A DNA stretch of 64,000 bases, taken from assembly GCA_001599815.1 (NCBI GenBank), contig BCIA01000008.1:1116001-1180000 (forward strand), written 5' to 3'. The DNA comes from Furcasterigmium furcatum. Taxonomy: Eukaryota > Ascomycota > Sordariomycetes > Glomerellales > Plectosphaerellaceae. A program made the translations under genes and the position numbers. The notes under the pieces are model-generated. The model was given only the letters and a program-made list of their open reading frames with translations, ran no database searches and had not been told where the DNA came from. Of the stretch, positions 1 to 11,357 are shown one piece after another. The stretch's first letter is position 1. Each line of letters starts with the position of its first letter.

Positions 1-825
1 CCAAGAGTTTCTTCACCAGGATCCCAGATCACCGGAGCGTGTCCGAAAGTGCGTCGACAACGCAATGCAGATGCTGAAGCTCGCCGGCGAGTTTGGCGTG
101 GATGAATGGGGCTACAACGGGACGTTCTGGGTACTGGTCTTGTCTCCCACCTGCTTGATGCTTGACTCTGACGGCGACGGACACAGATCACCGCGCATTT
201 CATCTTCTGCGCGATTTCCATCTTGCTGGTGTACTTGACGGTCTGCCAAGATCCGGATGACCGCAAGGTGACCGAGAACGCCGTGGAGGCGGCGATGAGG
301 TTCCACCGGAAGCTGGATAACAGCGCGTCGATCAGCGCCCAGAAACTTCTCGATGTGCGTCTTGTTTACGGGAGATGCCCTCAAGCTTGGACGCCGTCAG
401 GCTAACAGTTTCAACAGGAGTCTCGGTCTCGCGCGGAGATTGTGCGGAATATCCAGACCCCGTCCTCTGCGTCCGCTGCGCTCGTGTCCTCAGTCGATCC
501 GAGTCGACAGCAGGCGGAGGGAGGTCCGTCGCCGTCGTCGATTCCTGATACGGGTGCACACGATTCGCTGCTTTGGAGAACCCTTTGGTCACAGCAACAC
601 CAAGTGGATGATTCAATGGATGGGGTTGGTAGGGACGTGGTGGGTTACACGCCCGGACAGAGTGTACTGCGTGCAGTGATACTAACGGCTGTCCGTGAAT
701 AGAACCAACAGGCAGCCATGCTGTCTTTTGCCACGGCCGATCATTTCGACATGATCATGGACATCGGCTTCGATAACACCATTTTCCCAGATACCTTCGA
801 AACCGACGTACCCTTCCCTCTGTGA
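1..825 (+). CDS. Fungal Zn2Cys6-type transcription factor, C-terminal part (5' truncated by window edge)
   Basis: Seen: three introns (about 131-186, 355-417 and 629-715) join four exons into one frame ending with TGA at 823-825. The last intron needs acceptor 715 to keep frame, and it contains a TACTAAC-like branch point. The encoded C-terminus has the layout usual after a fungal-specific transcription factor domain: a helical stretch with a Leu/Ile-rich membrane-like helix, a low-complexity Ser/Pro linker, then a short conserved-looking tail beginning LSFATADHFDMIM and ending in an acidic/aromatic segment. The DNA-binding zinc cluster would lie upstream of the window. Inference: it could regulate the dehydrogenase and permease that follow. 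The class is recognised from the C-terminal pattern only, so the family call is moderate. Confidence 0.6.
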
Positions 826-1258
826 GGATGGCTTATAGGCATGGGGTTACCGACGACGAAAGAGGTGGAACATAAACGCGAATATGTAAGGAAGTCTCCG
901 AGAATCTCAAGATCAATTGTCTTATCGCGAGACGAACCCGGTTGCTTGACGTCCCATGGGCCATGTTCCTGATTCGAATCTGTAGACAGACTGAACCCGG
1001 TTGAACCTCCGGGCCAACTGAATCCGTCCGAGCATTTCTCGCCCAAGCCGTGGTACACCACCAACACAACGCGACAACACGGAATTAGCTGTAAGGAATG
1101 TCGTGTTGCAAGAAATCTCCTAGACCTACGGCCGTCTACTCCAACACATCGCCAGATTGCAGTGTCCCATGGAACAGAGCTAGTATACATCATGTTGGGC
1201 AGTTTCTCGCACTTCAAGATCTCAAATTGCCGCTCAATCTAGGTAGGCAAGCATTGAA
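826..1258. other. Intergenic, convergent 3' ends
   Basis: Space between a + gene end and a - gene end. I see no gene; the open frame on the - strand here lacks any recognisable domain or splice context. Confidence 0.6.
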
Positions 1259-2269
1259 TTACTTCGGAGGCTCGCCTGTCGATGAGGTGATGCCGCCGTC
1301 AACCACTAGCTTCTGGCCTGTAATGTAGCGGCTCTGCTGCGAGGCCAAGAAGGCTACGGCCATGGCCACGTCGAATCCATTGCCCATCCTTCCGACCGGG
1401 ACAGCATTGTTACGCCTGGCCGAGAGACCAGCAAGGTCACCTCCCGCGTACTTCTCTGCCAAAACTTCAACCAGAGGCGTGTTCATCAAGCCAGGCACCA
1501 CGGCATTCAGCCTGACGTGCCGCTTGGCATAGATCACAGCTGTTGCCTTAGTGAACTGGATCACCGCGGATTTGGCGGCGGAGTACGCCACCTGGGGCTT
1601 GCCGATATAACGGAGACCGGCAATGGAGGCGATATTCACAATGGACCCGGACCCTTGCTTCTCCATCAGAGGGAGGATAAAGTGACAGGTCAGGAACACC
1701 GATTTAACGTTGAGTTCCATCTGAGCATCCCAGATTTCTGGGGCCATGTCGGCTGGGTCGCCCGGCTCGGATCGACCGACATTGCTATCATAAATTAGCT
1801 TTTGAGCAGAATGGACCAAATTCCGGTTTCCATGGACCCGGAGTTCCCGTAGAGTTGCACGTACTTGATGAGAACATCGATGCGCCCGTATTTCTCGACA
1901 CAGGCATCGACAGCAGCCTTCACGGTCTGCTCGTTGGTAACATCGGCAACCAGAACGGTTATCTCACCACCCTGTGCCTCAATGCGGCGCTGGGTGTGCT
2001 TCGCGGCATCGAGGTTAATGTCAATACCGAAGATCTTCGCTCCTTGTGCCGCGAGGATGTAAGCAGTTGCGGCACCGTTTCCCCATAGCGGGTTGGTTTC
2101 GTCCCCGGTTTGGCCGACCCCAGTCACTTCGAGGCAAGTCAGCGCAGGCTCACATGGAGGAGAGCTGATACGTACGGAAGACGACTTTGCCTGAAAGATC
2201 GGAGTAAACCGGCAGAGTAGGTATCTCGGCGTCTCCGCAGAGCGCAGGGCTGGCGGCTTGGGTGCTCAT
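1259..2269 (-). CDS. Short-chain dehydrogenase/reductase (classical SDR)
   Basis: Three exons (2269-2176, 2126-1865, 1784-1259) give 293 aa. The start is the first ATG before SGKVVF, the usual lead-in to the Rossmann fold. The cofactor motif is TGVGQTG followed by an insertion and GNGAATA, as in fungal SDRs related to cyclohexadienediol dehydrogenases. Splicing restores the NNVG motif across intron 2 (80 nt). The catalytic residues are visible: Ser in NIASIAG, then Tyr and Lys in YSAAK. The C-terminus carries the usual ITGQKLVVDGG. It acts as an NAD(P)(H) oxidoreductase on an alcohol or ketone; the substrate cannot be read from sequence. It diverges from an MFS permease across about 570 bp, so co-regulation for uptake and oxidation of one compound is plausible. 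Confidence 0.93.
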
Positions 2270-2835
2270 TCTTGGTAGCTGGGATGTTCGTGATAAGGAC
2301 TCTGAGGAGGACTTGCAGGGCGCATGGATCCCGCGAATGCACAAGTTGTGATGGTTCGGAGAAGCAATAAATATCTTAATGCAACACAGCTCAAGAGGAA
2401 TGGTTGTTTTATTCCGAGATCAGATGTTGTCGGGGGTTGGGATTTTGTTCCTGGGGATGCACGTGTCGAGACGGTTGTCTGAAGCTGGGGAATGTGCTCG
2501 GAGATGATGCCCCCGCCGGAGAACAGCGGCGATCCGTGGGGCTCGGAAGCACCCGAGACCATCTTCTCCGAGACTAAGGAGTTGGGAGGGAATCCCGCCC
2601 CACGGGGACACAGGGGCATGCATGTCTCCGAATGTTGCCATCGGTCTGGGGAAGACTCTGACCCCGAGCAGCACTCCTGCTGTGTCTATTGCAGGTTGTT
2701 CAAGTCCAGGATAAATAGGTTGAGCCTCATAGCTTGGCGCATTGATTCCAAGCCTGGCCAACCACCAAGCATTCCTTGTCTACTTACTTTCCAAGACAAT
2801 TGCTGCCCAGTCCGCCACCGGACTGTACTTTCGAC
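2270..2835. promoter_or_regulatory. Divergent promoter of SDR and MFS genes with repeated CGGAGA/TCTCCG motif
   Basis: 566 bp shared upstream region. The octamer CTCGGAGA occurs at 2497-2504, its inverse TCTCCGAG at 2565-2572, and TCTCCGA again at 2625-2631. A related CTCGGA lies at 2542-2547. CGG-containing repeats in both orientations are what Zn2Cys6 dimers bind, so these are candidate operators (inference). Confidence 0.45.
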
Positions 2836-4637
2836 ATGGCTGCAATCCAAGAAACCCCTTCGCCCCGACCAGAATCCAATGCCTCCACCCAAGAGAAACA
2901 GAAAGAGGCACCGCTCCATCAAGAGAGTGCCGGTGATCTCTCAGACGATGACCGCGAGTTTCTCGACAACTTCACGGAGGACCAGAAGAAAAGGGTCATG
3001 TGGAAGGTGTGTCTCCAGTGTCCCCAAGCTGTTGGCCAGCAGGTTGTTCGACTGTATCTAACTCAACACCATGTGTAGCTTGACATTCGCCTGGTCCCCA
3101 TGCTCGCCTTTCTCTATCTCATAGCCTATCTCGATCGTGCCAATATCGGTACTGTCCACCATGCTCGAATAATAACCGACAAGAACCCGATGCTGACACC
3201 ACGGCAGGCAACGCAAAGATCGAAGGCCTCATGGAGGACTTGAACCTTACCGGGACGCAGTACAATATTGCACTGTCTATTTTCTTCGTTCCCTACATCC
3301 TGCTTGGTATGCACATAGTCGACAGACAGGGACAGCCGAGATGCATGTTAATCAGCTGGACAGAAATGCCGAGCAACACTCTGCTACTCAGATTCAAGCG
3401 ACCGTCCCACTACATCGGCATCCTCGTCACCATCTGGGGAGTAGTCATGACACTCACTGGCATCGTTCAAAACTTCGGTGGACTGGTCGCCTGCCGCTTT
3501 CTGCTGGGCGTGTTCGAGTTCGTATTCCTGACCACATGTTCCGCATAACAGCGTACTGACTTCAAACTCCTCAGGTCCGGCTTCTTCCCCGGCGCCGTTT
3601 TCACGATTTCCCGCTGGTACTTGCCGAACGAAACCCAAGTCCGCATTGCCCTCTTCTACAGTGCTAGTGCTCTTGCTGGTGCCTTCTCCGGTCTGCTTGC
3701 CTTTGCCATTGCAAAGCTTGACGGCCTCGGAGGGCTGGCAGGCTGGAGATGGATCTTCATCCTGGAGGGCATTGCATCAGTATTGGCTGGTGTCTCGACC
3801 TTCTGGCTCCTCATCGATACTCCGGCGCTGTCTGGTGGTTGGTTGACCCCGGACGAGCAGAAGTACCTGGAGCTCCGGCAATACGCCCTTCAGGGCAACA
3901 ACATGCGTGTTCGCGAGGCCGAAAAGTCTCGCAAATGGCAGATCGCTCGATCCGTCCTGCTTGATTGGCAGCTCTACCTCCAGGCCCTGATCTATTGGTC
4001 CAACACCGTCCCGAACTACGGCATGAAGTTCACGATGCCCCAGATCATCAAGAATATGGGTTACAGCAGCAGCCAGGCTCAGCTCCTGACGATCCCTCCT
4101 TATGTGGTGGGTGCCATCTCAGCCTACGTAGCAGCCATCTTCTCGGACCGGTTCAAGTGGCGCATGCCCTTCATAGTCAGCGCGCAGCTCCTGGTTGTGA
4201 TATCCTTCGCGATCCTGTTCGCAAAGGCTGACGACATCGCCTCCAACATTGCGGTGTGCTACTTCGCCATCTTCCTCTCGAGCGTCGGGTTCTACCCTAT
4301 CAACCCCGGCGGCAATGCCTGGACCATGAACAATCTCGCCGGCCCTACGAAGCGCGCCCAGGGCATTGCCTACATGATCTGCCTCGGAAACGTTGGCGGC
4401 ATCATCGGCAGCTACATCTACATCGAAGAAGAGAAGCCCAAGTACCCCACTGGCTTCGGTGCCTCGTTTGCATTTGCCGGTCTGGGTATCGTTGCTTGTC
4501 TCCTCCTGGAGTACTTGTACTGGAACATCAACCGCAAGAGAAACGCGCTCACGGAGCAGGAAATTCGCGCGAAGTATTCCGACGAGCAGCTGGAGCAGCT
4601 CGGCGATCGGTCGCCATTGTTCAAGTACACCCTTTGA
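2836..4637 (+). CDS. MFS permease, anion:cation symporter (Dal5/allantoate) family
   Basis: Five exons (2836-3006, 3079-3148, 3208-3306, 3364-3517, 3575-4637) encode 518 aa. An acidic cytosolic N-terminus of about 60 residues precedes twelve predicted membrane segments. Diagnostic stretches are the AYLDRANIGNAKIEGL after TM1, EMPSN in TM3-4, the GWRWIFILEG segment, and NYGMKFTMPQIIKNMGYS at the start of the second half. This family carries carboxylates such as allantoate, nicotinate or pantothenate; the specific substrate is unknown. The fourth intron needs an unusual donor (GTTCGT at 3518) to make the expected ESGFFPG. The partner gene across the promoter is an SDR. Confidence 0.95.
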
Positions 4638-5179
4638 GTCATCATAGCCTCGGCCTCGAGCAACTATCAAGGCCACACTAGAACTGGTGTGGGAGGTGCA
4701 GGTTTCGCCATCGATCGAAACCTTTGCTCCCTGCATGTGGTCAGCAACAGACTCCACCAAGAGTGAAGAAGGAATAGCATGATCTTCACCTGTTTTCTCT
4801 GCACTGGATGGCGACGAGATTGGTCAGTTTTGGACATTGGCCTGGGTAGTGTTGACGAGGTGGAAGCGGTTGCTGGATCACCAGCGTACTGGCTGGCCTG
4901 TATGGGTAGAGTTCCAGTCTAGAACCCTTCTTTGTCCTCGCCCAGAAATGTGCTTTTGCTTGTGACGAGCTCCTTCCCCGTAAGTGCGACCACGGATGCC
5001 CAGGCCAAGTGAAAGGCTCCAACAAAGATACCAAAATTCCACCTCACTCCGTCCTCCCTTGCGCCGCAGAAGAACAAAGACAGGGCCGAATATTTCCATA
5101 GGAGCCGTGCCAGGCCGGCGGTTTTCTCATTTCCTCTTTTCCCTGTCCATCAATCCTGACCCCAACCATCGGAAACACC
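4638..5179. other. Intergenic
   Basis: 542 bp without a supported gene. The last 100 bp is pyrimidine-rich leader-like sequence before the next start. Confidence 0.6.
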
Positions 5180-6683
5180 ATGGCGCCCAGCAATCGTTCG
5201 CAATCTAGAGTCACTGGTTTCTCGTCGCGGCCCCCTCAGCCTGGGTACTACGGCCAATCGAGCTCGCAAGACTCAACGGATGAGTCTCAGGATGAGTCTG
5301 AGGCCGAAACTTTCCAGCCGGAGGCGCCCGATCTCGCCGAGCCAGTCCATAGGCTTCGCTTCCTCCTCGACTTCCCTCCTCCCCTGCGACGCCAGGCCCT
5401 CATCACCTATTGGCATCCAACATGGTCGACGCCTGACCAAGAAATATCACTCCATTTCCAAAACCGCAACGCGATCGCCTGGTCCTCACAGACCAACCAC
5501 GGTGACAAGTACAGCCCAGTCAGCCCACCAGACGTCGGCGCATGCAATATACTCGACTTCAATCCAGTCGCTGTGGGCGTCACAAACCCTCACCCATTAC
5601 TGGCTCTGGCGACGTATGATAATCTCAAAGCGGCCGCCCTTGGTCTGCTGCAAATTCTCGCTGGCATTGCTCTCTTGGTCGTCGCCACCCGTCACCTAGC
5701 ACCTTCGCCCGCTCTGCCGGAGCCCGTCATGTCAGTTGAGGCATACTTCGCCTCCGTGTCGCGTCTCGCGCCGGCCCTCGCCAAGCTCCAGGTCTACTAC
5801 GAAGGCAAAGAAGGGCAATACTGGTCTGTGGGGGACGCGATTGAAGCCTACTACGACGAAATATCGAGCATCAACCTCTGCAGCCAGTACTTATCCCCCG
5901 AATCGGCCGGTGTCATGGATAATGCAGAGGATGCCTACATCAGCAACTTGGATATGGCATTCAGCTTGCGGACGCAACCGCTTCGCATTGCGTATTCATT
6001 CTCCCTTCTCGAGGGCCGCCTTCCAATGACTTCCGACGACAGCAGCAACTTTGGCATCGGGAATCTCTTCGGGAGAGGTTGCAATGGCACGGCTTGGGAG
6101 GTAGCGCAAGTCCTTCGTGCGGATACGTTGCATGACCTCACTATCATCGAAGACATTCTCAAATCGCTGGGCAGGGTCGAGCTTGCACTGAGGTCCTTGC
6201 CATCCGACTCCCTCATCTTGGACACTTTCGCCGCCTGGACAAACTCCAGCAGCCTTGATCGCAATTCTTACATTGAAGGGTACGTTACACATGTACCTCG
6301 CAGATCCATCTTCAAACTTGCTAACACCGCCTAGGGCCAAAGATAATGCAAGGAGGCACCTTGACTTCCTTTCACTCGTCGTGAAACCCCGCTTGAACGA
6401 TGCACATCAGATTGTCTCCCAGTCAATCGCCGTGTTGCGAGGGATAGTCTCAGACGGAATAAACTTCGTACAGGGCCTGGAGGGGGGGATTCTCGCATGT
6501 GACCCTAACAGGTGGTCATACCAATGGTCTTGGCTGCAAACGCGTGAAGACCTCATTGCTATAGCTGAAGAGATATGGATGGAGTTTCAAAAGTATGAGC
6601 TGGAGATCTCGGAGAATGCGTGGAGAGCTCGGGACGGCTCCCTAACAAGGGAACTCAAGATGGAGGATGAAGACGGATTCTAG
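5180..6683 (+). CDS. Hypothetical protein, possible single membrane segment
   Basis: Two exons (5180-6279, 6335-6683) joined over a 55 nt GT-AG intron with a CTAAC branch point give 482 aa. ACACCATGG is a good start context. The first 60 residues are Ser/Gln/Glu/Asp-rich and probably disordered. A hydrophobic helix of about 20 residues (LLQILAGIALLVVA, near residue 160) may be a membrane anchor or a buried helix. The rest is mixed alpha-helical; near residue 200 lies SVEAYFASVSRLAPALAKL, and the last 150 residues look like amphipathic helices. I do not recognise the family. The transposon is inserted about 210 bp past its stop codon, so its 3' UTR may be affected. Confidence 0.8.
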
Positions 6684-6893
6684 CCCAGGGTTCATTCCTC
6701 CAGAGCCTTCTGTTTCTGAGCTTTGTGATCAAGTTACTGTCACTCTCTGTATGTACACACTTTCTAGATCGACGTTCGAGCCGGTACAGAGAAAAGATCC
6801 GCCTCCTGACTTGAGAAGGTCGGTCAATGCAACATCGAGGCATTCGTTGACTGAATATGCCATATGAAGGTAACTGTTGTACGCAGCGCCATA

Positions 6894-6943
6894 ACGTCCC
6901 ACACCCATTACCTGGCCACCCCCCTCACCTGGCCACCCCAAAA
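6894..6943 (+). repeat. Left terminal inverted repeat of Fot1-like element
   Basis: Begins ACGTCCCACACCC directly after the TA duplication. It contains ACCTGGCCACCCC twice, about 17 bp apart. It differs from the right TIR at one base (6926, C here, T in the inverted right copy). Confidence 0.95.
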
Positions 6944-6991
6944 AAACGTCACCAGAATCGCGACACCAACTTCAAGATCAATTAAAACTGG

Positions 6992-8599
6992 CTACGCTGC
7001 AACTGTGATACAGTCCTCTGGGCCACTGGGTATTTCATCGTCGCTGGATCCATCTATCTGATCTATTTTATCGCCAGCCTCAATCTGGGCCCTATGGATA
7101 GCGTTGATGTCGGCGAACTTCGAATTGGGGCTGATCTGGACCTTCTTCTTTTTCCTAGGCCTGGCTGCTTCCAACTGGGCCTCTAGGATCTGGATCTTCT
7201 GTTGCGAGGTTGCAAGGGCGTAGTCCTTCTCGTTGAATCCCTTTTGGACCTTTCTGAATAGTAGGCGTTGCGTACTGGTAGGTTGATCCAGCTGGCTATA
7301 TAGGCGTAGCTGGCCCTGGAGATCAGCTGCCTTCCTGGGCGTCGACCAAGCTACTGCAGACCCAGCTATATCCCAGTTTTCGATAGCTCTGGATCCAACA
7401 GCTCTATCCAGGATACTGTTGACTGTGCTGCTAGCCCCGTTGCTGTTATCTAGGAGTAGAGGGCTTAGGAGGGGCTTGGCCAGGGATACTGGCCATAGAC
7501 CTGTCGATTTCCATCCACTCCTGATGTTCTGGTCTGAACAGGCAGTCTCGCGAGCCTTCTGATAACAGGATAGAAAGTTCCGTTTGCCCACAACTGTTGA
7601 ATCGTTCCAGGTCTCCAGGGATCCCAGCTCCTTCTTATAGGCTGCCTTCAAGGGTCCAAAGACAGACTGATCAAGAGGTTGAAGGACGTGGGACGTATGG
7701 GGAGGCAGGAAAACCAGTTGGATATTGTTGCTGTAGCAGAGATACATAAATTCTGTTGTCTCGTGACTGCCATGCCCATCTAGGATCAACAGCCTGGGCT
7801 GGGATGGATCTGTTGGTTGGGTAGCTGGGATGAAGACCTCTTGCAACCAATAGATAGCTGTTGAATCGCTGGTCCAGCCGTTATCTGTTGCCGTGAACTT
7901 CCATTGGGTATAGTGAACCAGATCCAGAGGGAACCACTGCTGTTGGACTGTCTTGCCCTTGAAGATAACCAAGGGTGGGAGCAGGGATCCTTTTGCACTG
8001 ATACACTCGAGGATAGACGTCCAGGCTCTGGATCCTGGCTGCTTTTTCCGGAGAGCCTGGCTCCCAGAGGATCCCAGGACCAGACCGTTGGCCCCTCGAC
8101 CCTCTAGGATACCCGTCTCATCCATATTGTATCTGTTGGCTGGCTGGATAGCCTGGATCTCTGGGACGGCTAGACGTCGGAACCAAGTCCTGATAACGTC
8201 AGCTGAGGCTCCGTTGATACGCTGGGAATCGATAGGCCTGGCTCTATGGACCTTGATAGATGGGTTCCTCTTGAGGAAGGCTTGGAACCAGTTCTTCCCG
8301 ATGCCCTGGGGGTCTCCTCGGAGGCGTAGTATCCGGTCTGCGAAATCCCTGACTTGTTGATGGGTTGGGGGGAGCCCTAGGGCAGCCTGGATCCGGATCC
8401 ATTCTGATAGCTGTTTTTCCTGGGTCGGGGATAGCTTCTGCCGTTGGGTATGGGCAGTTTCCTTGGGTTGGACCCCATAGGCACGCGTTGAAAGGGTTGA
8501 CCTAGGAATGCCCCACTCCAGGGAAGCCTTGCGGATAGATTGCCCATTTGCGATAGCTTCAAGAGCCTGGTCGACGTCATCTTCTGTATAGGTCTTCAT
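6992..8599 (-). CDS. Fot1/pogo-type transposase (DDE, DD35D)
   Basis: Uninterrupted 535-aa ORF inside the TIRs. Residues 1-40 form a psq/CENP-B helix-turn-helix (QSIRKASLEWGIPRSTL); residues about 55-125 are a second CENP-B-type DNA-binding region (NWFQAFLKRNP). The catalytic triad is readable: Asp160 in NMDETGI, Asp274 in LILDGHGSH and Asp310 in LQPLDQSVFGPLK, giving DD35D spacing. A basic KKKKK patch near the C-terminus may be a nuclear signal. It cuts and pastes the element at TA sites. No frameshift or stop is seen, so it could be active. Its codon use is less biased than in the flanking host genes. Confidence 0.96.
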   Translation of the reverse strand: MKTYTEDDVDQALEAIANGQSIRKASLEWGIPRSTLSTRAYGVQPKETAHTQRQKLSPTQEKQLSEWIRIQAALGLPPTHQQVRDFADRILRLRGDPQGIGKNWFQAFLKRNPSIKVHRARPIDSQRINGASADVIRTWFRRLAVPEIQAIQPANRYNMDETGILEGRGANGLVLGSSGSQALRKKQPGSRAWTSILECISAKGSLLPPLVIFKGKTVQQQWFPLDLVHYTQWKFTATDNGWTSDSTAIYWLQEVFIPATQPTDPSQPRLLILDGHGSHETTEFMYLCYSNNIQLVFLPPHTSHVLQPLDQSVFGPLKAAYKKELGSLETWNDSTVVGKRNFLSCYQKARETACSDQNIRSGWKSTGLWPVSLAKPLLSPLLLDNSNGASSTVNSILDRAVGSRAIENWDIAGSAVAWSTPRKAADLQGQLRLYSQLDQPTSTQRLLFRKVQKGFNEKDYALATSQQKIQILEAQLEAARPRKKKKVQISPNSKFADINAIHRAQIEAGDKIDQIDGSSDDEIPSGPEDCITVAA

Positions 8600-8700
8600 A
8601 ATTGATAGATCTAAAGCTGTAGAAAGTCTGGAAGAAATCTATCTAGGTTTCGTAAAGATATGAGCGATTTAGTTGGGGTGGTCAAAGAAGCGGTGTGGAG

Positions 8701-8750
8701 TTTTGGGGTGGCCAGGTAAGGGGGGTGGCCAGGTAATGGGTGTGGGACGT
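8701..8750 (-). repeat. Right terminal inverted repeat of Fot1-like element
   Basis: Inverse of the left TIR over 50 bp with one mismatch. It also contains the doubled ACCTGGCCACCCC unit, and a degenerate third copy (GACCACCCC, read inward) lies at about 8670-8685. Confidence 0.95.
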
Positions 8751-8914
8751 TACCATCTTGCTTCAGAACCCGAGGGTCACGAAACCCTGGAGGCCAACAA
8801 GTTCTCTTGGAAATGCGTGTGGTCACCGCTGACCGGAATTGGTCGCCGGGATCGGGTCTTTGGGGCAAGTCAACATTCCCGTATTCTGCGGGGGAAACGT
8901 CGCCTCTTCCGCTG

Positions 8915-11357
8915 CTACACACTGGGAAGATTCCATATGGCGTCCCAGAGATGCTCCTCGGGATCCAGCATTTCTGGGGCGTCGTTCCAGAAGCTGAACG
9001 GCGCCAGACTCTGGCTGAGGGGCAGCGCCAGCCAGCCCTCCTGCATCTCAGATGGTTCATCAGCCTCACCAAGGCCGCACTGCGCGTCTAATTCCATGCC
9101 ATCCACTGATGCGGCTGTGCCGAGAAACGTTGACAGAGAATGCGGCACGGATGCCGGCACCATGCTCTCTTGGAACTTGGTCAGGAAGAGGTCCAGCAGA
9201 ACGCCGTACCTCGACGCCAGGTCGACCTCGTCCAGACTGCTCGCCCTCAGGCAGGCTATGCACGACTCCAGGTACGACAGGGAGGTCTTGAGGTCGGCGG
9301 CGTTGGTGCCCAAGCTGAGTGCCTTGAGGAGGAAGATGGACGCGGCTATGATGCGGAGGTATATGCGGACAGGGCAGAATCGCAGCGCGCCGCCGATGAA
9401 GAGCCTGTTTGCCGACTTCAGGACCTCAACTGACCCGTCTACGACTTCCTTGATGAAGTCATGCTCGGCGCTTCTGACCGCTGAAGAGAGCGTCGCCTTG
9501 TCTGCCGAGCCCCCGGGGTTGCTGCCGACCACTCTGTCGACGACGGCCTGAATGCCCAAGGAGTTCATGAACGCCCTCGCATGGTTGTACTCGATGCCGA
9601 GCTCCTCGATGGAATGGGGGGATATGGCTAATAGCACACACGATCAGTCAGCACTGGTCGGTTTGGAGGTCATCCAGGCATTGCCACTCACCCGCCGATT
9701 CTAGGTAAGTATCTTTCCACCTAATGAGCTGCTGCTGGAAGTGCCTGATGATGTTGATGTACCGGCCGGTTCTCAGCAGCTCTCGTACGCCAGCGGCAGA
9801 GGGGAACAAGACATCGTGCATCGACCGCAGAAGGTTCGTCAAATCTAGCCATGCAGCCGCCGCCGCCGAATCGTCGCCGCTGCCACCGGGTGGCCGGTCC
9901 GAAACCATGCGGGCCAAGGCCTCAGGGGTCATGGACGGGCAGCCCAGCCGGAACGAGTGCTGCTCCATCAGGATGTACAGCATCTCGCGCACTCGGGCGT
10001 TCTTTGCGGCGAGCCCTGGTTGTTGCACTGCCGTGGAGTCCGCTCTCGTAGTAGCATCGTAGATGCCGAGCTCGAGGGCGAGGGACTGGGCGCAGCCCAG
10101 CAGCATCCAGGCCATGCGATCTGACGTCCGGGCGGGCCGTACGACATCTCTGTGCCATGCGGGGCTGAGATCGTCGTTGATATCCTCCCGATTCCCGAAC
10201 TCGTCGTCGCGCGGGTCGAAGGCGCTGTGCAAGAGCGTTGAGTCCCATCCGTCGGAGACGGGGGGGAAGTAGATGGCGCGTGGATGCCACTCGACCAAAA
10301 GCAGGAGGGCCTCGACGGAGCCTCTTGTCCTTGTCCGAGCCTTTGAGCGCTTCTCCTGGCCGACGATGATCCTCATGATCAGATGTTGGCAGTGTTCCCA
10401 CAACCGCTGGTGAGTGAGGGTGCTGCGGACGATGCCACCAGCCTGCGGCAGGGTGTGGTACCGTGTAGATATCAGAAGTATGATACAACACAGAAGCGGC
10501 TCTTGCGTTATGAGCCTGAAATGTCCGTCGTGGCTCGCATCCATGCCGCGGGACACCAGGCTCAGGGGCGCGAGGTTTCTAAAGAACCTGCTTTGCGTGA
10601 GCAGTGTCTCCAGTATGTCACTCTAGGAATCAACGTGCAGCACTTACAGATCCATGTACTGTACGGCTTCCTCCGCCGTGAACCAGCCCATCTTCACGAA
10701 ACGGAAGGCAGCCCACAGCTGAAGGACGCTTGACGGGGGAGGCGCTGGTCGCTGCTGTGATGCTTCGCTGGCGACGGTCTGGGCGTGCCCAGGGGGCTGC
10801 GAAGCTGGCGCCATGCCCATGCTGCCCGCATCGCCATGCTCGGTGGCGGCCTGGAAGAGAAGTCTAAGGGCATCGTTTCCATTGGAAACCAGAGTCCTCA
10901 TCACCGAGCTGGCCAGGTCATCCCCCGTGCCGGTGGCGCCCCCGCCATGTGTTGTGATGCTGCCGTCGGTGCCGCTCGCGGCGAGAAAGGACTCCTCCTC
11001 TTCCACAGACACCCATGGCCCGGGATGGTCGGACACCTGTATGTGCGAGTGGTTGTCGTCGCTCGCCGCCCCCGAGGCCGCCGAAGCAGACATTGAATGG
11101 GCGTGGTCTGATCGCTCCGAGGGGAACACGCACGGCTTCCCTTCGCGGCGGCAGCGCAGGCAGGATCCGCCGCCGCCGGGATCGACGACGCAGCGAATCT
11201 TCTTTCGCCGGCACAGATTGCAGGCCTTGTAGCTGCGGCGGAAACCACGAATGCGGCGCTGGCCAGGCGCCGGAGCGGGATCATGCTGCTCGGGTTCGAA
11301 CTCCATGTCGTGGAGGTGATGTGTTCTCGGTTGGGATCCCGAGAATCCCTGGTTCAC
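8915..11357 (-). CDS. Zn2Cys6 transcription factor with fungal-specific TF domain
   Basis: Exons 11357-10648, 10587-9692 and 9627-8915 give 772 aa. An internal ATG at 11306 is an alternative start that keeps the zinc cluster. The binuclear cluster is complete: Cys46, 49, 56, 66, 69 and 76 (C-x2-C-x6-C-x9-C-x2-C-x6-C), preceded by a basic stretch. A Ser/Gly/Ala-rich linker follows, then the fungal TF middle region; correct splicing at 10588 restores DLFFRNLAPLS, the usual entry, followed by LITQEPLLCCIILLISTRYH. The end is acidic and aromatic (SFWNDAPEMLDPEEHLWD). Such proteins bind CGG-containing repeats. It lies just downstream of a lyase and near a permease, which are its likely targets; the lyase/permease promoter carries CGG repeats. 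Confidence 0.93.

Larger units (their letters stand above)
6892..8752. mobile_element. Fot1/pogo-like DNA transposon, apparently complete
   Basis: The element proper is 6894-8750 (1857 bp), flanked by TA target duplications at 6892-6893 and 8751-8752. It has 50 bp terminal inverted repeats with one mismatch and a single uninterrupted transposase ORF on the - strand. Size, TA target, TIR length and a DD35D transposase match the Fot1 group of pogo elements (Tc1/mariner superfamily). It sits between two genes with convergent 3' ends and breaks neither coding region. Intact frame and near-perfect TIRs indicate recent insertion and possible activity. Confidence 0.95.

Noticed and set aside
741..1217. 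158-aa open frame on the - strand
   Set aside because: No domain, no splice partners, overlaps the end of the + strand regulator; likely chance.
4119..4760. 213-aa - strand frame opposite the first permease
   Set aside because: Antisense shadow of a clear MFS coding exon.
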